Part shown: piece after piece, positions 13,553 to 20,426 of the stretch
Position numbering within the stretch: position 1 is the stretch's first letter
Layout of the letters: every line of letters starts with the position of its first letter
Assembly: GCA_035444405.1 (NCBI GenBank)
Contig: DAOMOP010000054.1
Location: forward strand, 1-20,426
Source of the DNA: DAOMOP01 sp035444405
GTDB lineage: Bacteria; Pseudomonadota; Gammaproteobacteria; Burkholderiales; Rhodocyclaceae
Direction of reading: 5' to 3'
DNA: 20,426 nt
Translations under genes and position numbers: made by a program
Notes under the pieces: generated by a model
Told to the model about the DNA's origin: nothing
The model's input: only the letters and a program-made list of their open reading frames with translations
Databases searched by the model: none

Positions 13553-14407
13553 ATGAAAAATGTGCTGATTGGCTTGCTGGTGGCGTTCTTCGCGTTCGCC
13601 GGGGTGATGCCCGATGCCGAGGCCAGGCGCCTGGGCGGCGGCGGCAGCTTCGGCATGCAGCGCCAGATGACACCGCCGCAGGCGCCGCGACAACCCGCCG
13701 CGTCGCAGCAGAACCTCAATCGCCAGCAGACGCAGCCGCCGGCCGCGGCCGCAGCGAAGCGCTCGTGGCTGGGTCCGATTGCCGGGCTCGCCGCCGGTCT
13801 CGGGCTGGCGGCGCTGTTCTCGCACCTCGGACTCGGCGAGGAGCTCGCCTCGCTGCTGCTGATCGCCCTGCTGGTGGTCGCCGCGGTGATGCTGTTCCGC
13901 ATGCTGGCGCGCCGCGCCGGTGCCGCGCAGGGTGCCAATCGCATGCAGTACGCCGGCGCACCGGCCGGCGCCGGCTATGGACCTGCCCCGTCCGCCACGC
14001 CGGCACCCGCCGCGGCCCCGGCTGGCGCGGCCGCGCAGCCGGACTTCGACGCCGAGGCCTTCGTGCGCCAGGCCAAGATCCATTTCATCCGCCTGCAGGC
14101 AGCCAACGACGAGGGCAACCTCGACGATCTGCGCGAGTTCACCTCGCCCGAAATGTTCGCCGAGCTGCGCATGCAGATCGCCGATCGCGGCGCCTCGCCG
14201 CAGCGCACCGATGTCGTCGAGCTCAACGCCGAAGTGGTCGAGGTGAGCGAAGAGGACGGTCGCTACGTCGTCAGCGTGCGCTTCCATGGCCTGATCCGGG
14301 AGCAGGCCGACGCCGCGCCGGCCGCATTCGACGAGGTCTGGCACCTCACCAAGGACAAGCAGGGCGGGCGCGGCTGGGTCGTCGCCGGCATCCAGCAGCT
14401 CGCCTGA
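13553..14407 (+). CDS. Tim44-like domain membrane protein
   Basis: This 284-residue protein has a signal peptide or first helix (MKNVLIGLLVAFFAFAGVMPDAEA), then the RLGGGGSFGMQRQ stretch common in bacterial Tim44-domain proteins. A Pro/Gln/Ala-rich linker, a hydrophobic block at about residues 80-117 (IAGLAAGLGLAALFSHLGLG; LLIALLVVAAVMLFRML) and a second Ala/Pro linker follow. The Tim44-like domain occupies about 170-283 (AKIHFIRLQAANDEGNLDDLREFTSPEMF). AAGGAG at 13536-13541 supports ATG 13553; an upstream TTG at 13532 is unlikely. It lies between ubiE and ubiJ, a placement seen in related genomes. Function is unknown; the domain binds membranes in mitochondria. Confidence 0.92.
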   Translation: MKNVLIGLLVAFFAFAGVMPDAEARRLGGGGSFGMQRQMTPPQAPRQPAASQQNLNRQQTQPPAAAAAKRSWLGPIAGLAAGLGLAALFSHLGLGEELASLLLIALLVVAAVMLFRMLARRAGAAQGANRMQYAGAPAGAGYGPAPSATPAPAAAPAGAAAQPDFDAEAFVRQAKIHFIRLQAANDEGNLDDLREFTSPEMFAELRMQIADRGASPQRTDVVELNAEVVEVSEEDGRYVVSVRFHGLIREQADAAPAAFDEVWHLTKDKQGGRGWVVAGIQQLA

Positions 14408-14475
14408 AGCCGTTCGACGCCGCGGCGCGCCGTCCCCGGGTGCGTCGCGGCACTGCCCGCTCCTCTCCGCACCCC

Positions 14476-15087
14476 ATGAGCCTGTTCGTCCGCGGTGCCG
14501 TCCCGGCACTCAATCACGTGCTCGCGCAGTCGCCGTGGGCCCGTGAGCGGCTGGCCGTGTTCGCCGGCGCGCCCGTGCGCGTGGTGGCCGCACCGCTCGC
14601 CCTGTCATTCAAAATCGACCCGCAAGGCTATCTTGCGGCGTCGGACGACGGCGACCGTGCCCCGGAAGTGACGATCACCGTCGCGCTCGCCGAGCTGCCC
14701 GCAGCCCTCCCGTCCGGCATGCAGGCCTTGCTCAACGGCGCGCGCATCGAGGGCAACGCGGAACTCGCCGACGCGCTCGGATTCGTGTTCCGCAATCTGC
14801 AGTGGGACGTCGAGGAGGATTTGTCGCGCGTGGTCGGCGACATCGCCGCCCATCGACTGCTCGGGCTGGCCCGCTCGCTGAAGGCGGCTCATGAACAGGC
14901 CCTGCGCGCGCTCGCCGAAAACGTCTCCGAGTACCTCGTCGAGGAGCAGCCGCTGCTGGTGTCCCGACAGGCGATCACGCAGTTCGACGAGGAAGTGCAG
15001 GCACTGCGCGATGGCGTCGCCCGTCTGGCCAAGCGCATCGAGCGGCTGGAGGGGCACGCCGGCAGGGCCTCTGGTTCGGCTCGCTGA
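14476..15087 (+). CDS. ubiJ: UbiJ: ubiquinone biosynthesis accessory factor (SCP2 domain)
   Basis: This 203-residue protein has an N-terminal SCP2 lipid-binding domain (about residues 8-110: ALNHVLAQSPWARERLAVFAG, LALSFKIDPQGYL, LLNGARIEGNAELADALGFVF). After it come NLQWDVEEDLSRVVGDIAAHR and a C-terminal coiled coil (QFDEEVQALRDGVARLAKRIERLEG). UbiJ binds quinone intermediates within the soluble Ubi complex. The ATG at 14476 starts at the family's usual MxLFVRGAVPALN position, but no Shine-Dalgarno precedes it, only a pyrimidine-rich CTCCTCTCCGCACCCC, so initiation may be inefficient or coupled. In many relatives ubiB follows; here a terminator and the atp operon do. Confidence 0.93.
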   Translation: MSLFVRGAVPALNHVLAQSPWARERLAVFAGAPVRVVAAPLALSFKIDPQGYLAASDDGDRAPEVTITVALAELPAALPSGMQALLNGARIEGNAELADALGFVFRNLQWDVEEDLSRVVGDIAAHRLLGLARSLKAAHEQALRALAENVSEYLVEEQPLLVSRQAITQFDEEVQALRDGVARLAKRIERLEGHAGRASGSAR

Positions 15088-15143
15088 AGATCGGCGCGCT
15101 CGGCGCCAGCGTCTCCGCCCACCGCGGACAAGAACCGAGCGGC

Positions 15144-15177
15144 GACAAAAAAGGCAGCCGAAGCTGCCTTTCTTGTC
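15144..15177. terminator. Bidirectional Rho-independent terminator between ubiJ and atpC
   Basis: A 15-bp stem with one mismatch (15144-15158 with 15163-15177) and a CGAA loop has A-run and T-run within its arms (AAAAAAGGCAGC / GCTGCCTTTCTT). It therefore ends with U-rich sequence on both strands, ideal for two convergent operons. Confidence 0.9.
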
Positions 15178-15205
15178 GTCCGCTGCGCGCCGTGCGCCGC
15201 GCCGA

Positions 15206-15631
15206 TCAGTGCCCGCGCTTGCGCAGCTTCTGGATCGCGGCAATCTGCGCGATCGCCTCGGCCAGCTCGGCCTGGGCTTTCGCGTAGTCGATCTGCGAGC
15301 TCTGGTTGCGCAGCGCCTCTTCGGCGAGCTTCTTCGCCTCGAGCGCCTTGGCCTCGTCGAGGTCGGCACCGCGGATTGCGGTGTCGGCGAGCACGGTCAC
15401 CAGTCCGGGCTGCACCTCGAGGATGCCGCCGGCCACGAACACGAGCTCCTCGTCGCTCTGATTGGGCAGCTTCAGGCGTACCGCACCCGGCTTGATGCGC
15501 GTCATCAGCGGCATGTGTCCCGGCAGGATGCCGAGCTCGCCGGCCTCGCCTGGCAGGGCCACGAACTCAGCCAAGCCGGAGAAGATCTCTTCTTCCGCGC
15601 TGACGACGTCGACGTGAACCGTCATTGCCAT
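15206..15631 (-). CDS. atpC: ATP synthase F1 epsilon subunit
   Basis: This 141-residue subunit has the N-terminal beta sandwich (VDVVSAEEEIFSGLAEFVALPGEAGELGILPGHMPLMT) with the diagnostic GELGILPGHxPL motif. A C-terminal helical hairpin (LDEAKALEAKKLAEEALRN through QIAAIQKLRKR) can inhibit rotation. It belongs to the central stalk of the F1Fo ATPase. GAGGA lies 7 bases before the ATG at 15629-15631. It is the last atp gene, separated from atpD by 54 bases that contain a perfect hairpin. Confidence 0.98.
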   Translation of the reverse strand: MAMTVHVDVVSAEEEIFSGLAEFVALPGEAGELGILPGHMPLMTRIKPGAVRLKLPNQSDEELVFVAGGILEVQPGLVTVLADTAIRGADLDEAKALEAKKLAEEALRNQSSQIDYAKAQAELAEAIAQIAAIQKLRKRGH

Positions 15632-15650
15632 AGTGTTGTCCTCTTCTGAA

Positions 15651-15676
15651 CCGCGCAGCGGTCGCCCGCTGCGCGG
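15651..15676 (-). promoter_or_regulatory. Perfect 11-bp hairpin between atpD and atpC
   Basis: CCGCGCAGCGG (15651-15661) and CCGCTGCGCGG (15666-15676) pair perfectly. On the transcribed strand the loop is GCGA, a GNRA tetraloop. No U-run follows before the atpC start, so partial attenuation or an mRNA processing/stabilising role is more likely than full termination. Confidence 0.75.
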
Positions 15677-15685
15677 ATTGCCCGC

Positions 15686-17083
<1,398 letters not shown>

Positions 17084-17109
17084 CGTCTATTCCTTGAATC
17101 AATAATCCG

Positions 17110-17979
17110 TTAGACCGCCGCGGCGCCGCCGACGATTTCCGACAGCTCCTTGGTGATCGCGGCCTGGCGGGTCTTGTTGTAGACCAGCTCGAGCTCGCCG
17201 ATCACGTTCTTGGCGTTGTCGGAGGCGGCCTTCATCGCCACCATGCGCGCACTCTGCTCCGAGGCCATGTTCTCGGCGACCGCCTGATACACCAGCGCCT
17301 CGATGTAGCGCAGCAAGAGCTCGTCGATGACCACCTGCGGATCGGGCTCGTACAGGTAGTCCCACGAGCTGTCGGGCGTGCCGAGCTGCTCGCCGGTGAG
17401 CGGCAAGAGCTGCTCGATCACCGGCTCCTGGCGCATCGTGTTGACGAAGCGCGTGTAGGCGATATAAACGGCATCGAGCTCGTCGCCGGTGAAGGCGTCG
17501 AGCATGACCTTGACCGGCCCGATCAGCTTCTCAAGGTGCGGCGTGTCGCCGAGCTGCACGACGTGCGAGACGACCTTGGCGCCGACGCGCTGCATGAAGC
17601 CGAAGCCCTTGTTGCCGATGCAGCAGGCGCGGATCTCCGTGGCCCCGCCCGCTTCCCACTCCTTCATCGCGTTGACCGCGACACGCTGGATGTTGGTGTT
17701 CAGGCCGCCGCACAGACCCTTGTCGGTCGTCACCAGAATCAGGCCCACCCGCTTGTTCTCGGCCGTATGAACGAGGAACGGGTGCTTGTAGTCGGTCACG
17801 TTCGCCTGGGACAGATTCGCGGCCAGTCGGCGGATCTTCTCGGCGTAGGGGCGGGCCGAGCGCATCCGTTCCTGCGCCTTGCGCATCTTGGATGCGGCGA
17901 CCATCTCCATCGCCTTGGTGATCTTGCGCGTGTTTTGCACGCTCTTGATCTTGGTTCGGATTTCCTTACCGCTTGCCAT
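17110..17979 (-). CDS. atpG: ATP synthase F1 gamma subunit
   Basis: This 289-residue central-stalk subunit starts with GKEIRTKIKSVQNTRKITKAMEMVAASKMRKAQERM, the N-terminal coiled coil typical of AtpG. A Rossmann-like middle follows (VGLILVTTDKGLCGGLNTNI), and the C-terminal coiled-coil signature ASEQSARMVAMKAASDNAKN precedes YNKTRQAAITKELSEIVGGAAAV. GGAGAG precedes the ATG at 17977-17979. It lies 21 bases after atpA and 26 before atpD. Confidence 0.99.
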   Translation of the reverse strand: MASGKEIRTKIKSVQNTRKITKAMEMVAASKMRKAQERMRSARPYAEKIRRLAANLSQANVTDYKHPFLVHTAENKRVGLILVTTDKGLCGGLNTNIQRVAVNAMKEWEAGGATEIRACCIGNKGFGFMQRVGAKVVSHVVQLGDTPHLEKLIGPVKVMLDAFTGDELDAVYIAYTRFVNTMRQEPVIEQLLPLTGEQLGTPDSSWDYLYEPDPQVVIDELLLRYIEALVYQAVAENMASEQSARMVAMKAASDNAKNVIGELELVYNKTRQAAITKELSEIVGGAAAV

Positions 17980-18000
17980 GTTCGCTCTCCGTCAGCGGTT

Positions 18001-19539
<1,539 letters not shown>

Positions 19540-19551
19540 CTATGTATGCTC

Positions 19552-20085
19552 CTAGTTCTTTAGCGCAGCGGCCATGTTCGCGAGCTTGCCGCGGACCGAG
19601 GCGTCGATGACTTCGTCGCCAACGGCGATGCGGACCCCACCGATGAGTTCGGGGGCGAGTGTGACCGTCACGTTGATGGCGGCCTTGAAGCGAGCTTCGA
19701 GGTCTGCCTTCAATGCGGCCAGCGCTGCATCGTCGAGCGGGAAGGCGGAGGCGATTTCCGCCTCCAGGACGCCTTCGTGTTCGTTCTTGAGAGCAACGAA
19801 CAGGTCACGGATCTCCGGAAGCACCAGCAGGCGTTCGTTATCCACGAGGACACGGACGAAGTTCTGCTGTTCGGCGGTCAATTCACCGGCAACGTCCTGC
19901 ACCAGCTTGTTGAGCTGGTCGGCAGAAAGGTTGGGGTTCTTGAAGCACGCCTGCATGTCCGGATCGGCGGCCAGGCCGGCCAGCCGATCCAGTGCTTCCG
20001 ACCAAGGCCCCAGCGCACCTGCCCCGCGAGCCAGCTCGAAGGCGGCATCGGCATAGGGGCGCGCGATGGTGACGTTCTCGGCCAT
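19552..20085 (-). CDS. atpH: ATP synthase delta subunit (OSCP-like)
   Basis: This 177-residue peripheral-stalk subunit links F1 alpha to the b dimer. Its N-terminal helical domain reads IARPYADAAFELARGAGALGPWSEALDRL, with the family's ARPYAxAxFE opening. The C-terminal signature (FKAAINVTVTLAPELIGGVRIAVGDEVIDASVRGKLANMAAAL) is also typical. The ATG at 20083-20085 lies 3 bases after the atpF stop, with AGGAA inside the end of atpF, so translation is probably coupled. Confidence 0.98.
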   Translation of the reverse strand: MAENVTIARPYADAAFELARGAGALGPWSEALDRLAGLAADPDMQACFKNPNLSADQLNKLVQDVAGELTAEQQNFVRVLVDNERLLVLPEIRDLFVALKNEHEGVLEAEIASAFPLDDAALAALKADLEARFKAAINVTVTLAPELIGGVRIAVGDEVIDASVRGKLANMAAALKN

Positions 20086-20088
20086 GAC

Positions 20089-20426
20089 TTATTGCAGTTC
20101 CTGTTTCAGGTTGGCAAGCAGATCGGCGTGCACCTTGGCGTCGATTTCACGCCGCAGAATGCGTTCGGCACCGGCCACAGCCAGGTGCGCGACCTGATCG
20201 CGCAGATCTTCCTTGGCACGCTGGACGGCGGCATCCGCCTCGCTTTCGGCCGCCTCGCGGGCGTGGGCGATGATGCGGTTGGCCTCGGCGCGGGCATCTT
20301 CGAGCAGCTTGGCCGCCTGCTTCTCGGCAGTGGCGCGCACATCGCCCGCCGATTCGCGGGCCTTGCGCATCTCGTCGACGACCTTCTTCTCGGCAAGCGC
20401 GAGATCAGCCTTGGCCTTGTCCGCAG
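20089..20426 (-). CDS. atpF: ATP synthase b subunit, C-terminal part (5' end outside window)
   Basis: The frame is open to the window edge and gives about 111 residues of an uninterrupted, charged, Ala-rich helix (ADKAKADLALAEKKVVDEM then EKQAAKLLEDARAEANRIIA). The diagnostic b-subunit ending (LRDQVAHLAVAGAERILRREID, then HADLLANLKQEL) follows. This is the dimeric peripheral stalk. The N-terminal membrane anchor and start codon lie beyond 20426; an internal Met at 20370 is not the start. Operon order predicts atpE and atpB further on. Confidence 0.97.
   Translation of the reverse strand, partial: ADKAKADLALAEKKVVDEMRKARESAGDVRATAEKQAAKLLEDARAEANRIIAHAREAAESEADAAVQRAKEDLRDQVAHLAVAGAERILRREIDAKVHADLLANLKQELQ

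Noticed and set aside
12596..14509. A 637-residue minus-strand frame opposite ubiE and the Tim44-like gene
   Set aside because: It is opposite well-supported genes and has shadow composition (Arg/Gly/His/Gln runs).

Overview
The window is GC-rich, densely coding chromosomal DNA from a proteobacterium, most likely a betaproteobacterium of the Rhodocyclales type (Azoarcus/Thauera-like). The evidence is the order DUF971 - ubiE - Tim44-domain gene - ubiJ, a phasin implying polyhydroxyalkanoate storage, a ProQ/FinO protein and the standard F-type atp operon. Placement is by gene order and protein character only; no database search was run. The sequence is a draft: there are two 10-N gaps, one inside a gene, and one gene carries an apparent single-base frameshift.

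Layout. At 1-778 lies the C-terminal part of an unrecognised conserved-looking protein. Bases 802-3753 (minus strand) form a tight operon: cbpA (DnaJ-class co-chaperone), cbpM (its modulator) and a membrane-anchored ABC1/AarF-family kinase-like protein. Divergent from it, 3972-5386 carries three consecutive small heat-shock proteins (Hsp20). The shared 218-base intergenic region has a good sigma32-like promoter for the hsp20 side, a weaker candidate for the cbpA side and an inverted repeat between them. Together this looks like a protein-quality-control module. After the first gap come, on the minus strand, a ProQ/FinO RNA-chaperone gene (5444-5977) and an MFS transporter (6142-7335). A phasin gene (7578-8141) has a near-consensus sigma70 promoter flanked by two copies of a TTGTGC-N3-GCA box. 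It is followed by a ChaN-like protein (8356-9324) and an M1-type metallopeptidase (9332-11445), the latter broken by a one-base frameshift.

Bases 11485-12100 (minus) hold a DUF3592-type membrane protein interrupted by the second gap. Removing 61 bases around the gap restores the frame exactly. Bases 12306-15087 (plus) are DUF971, ubiE, a Tim44-like protein and ubiJ, that is, ubiquinone biosynthesis genes. The usual ubiB is not next to ubiJ. A strong bidirectional terminator at 15144-15177 separates them from the convergent atp operon (minus strand, atpF partial, atpH, atpA, atpG, atpD, atpC), which runs off the right end.

Most of the window is ordinary core genome. I found no convincing new system such as a defence island, CRISPR array, RNA gene or complete mobile element. 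The parts most worth a second look are the divergent heat-shock module, the paired boxes at the phasin promoter, the perfect hairpins inside the hsp20 and atp operons, and the two assembly or frameshift lesions.
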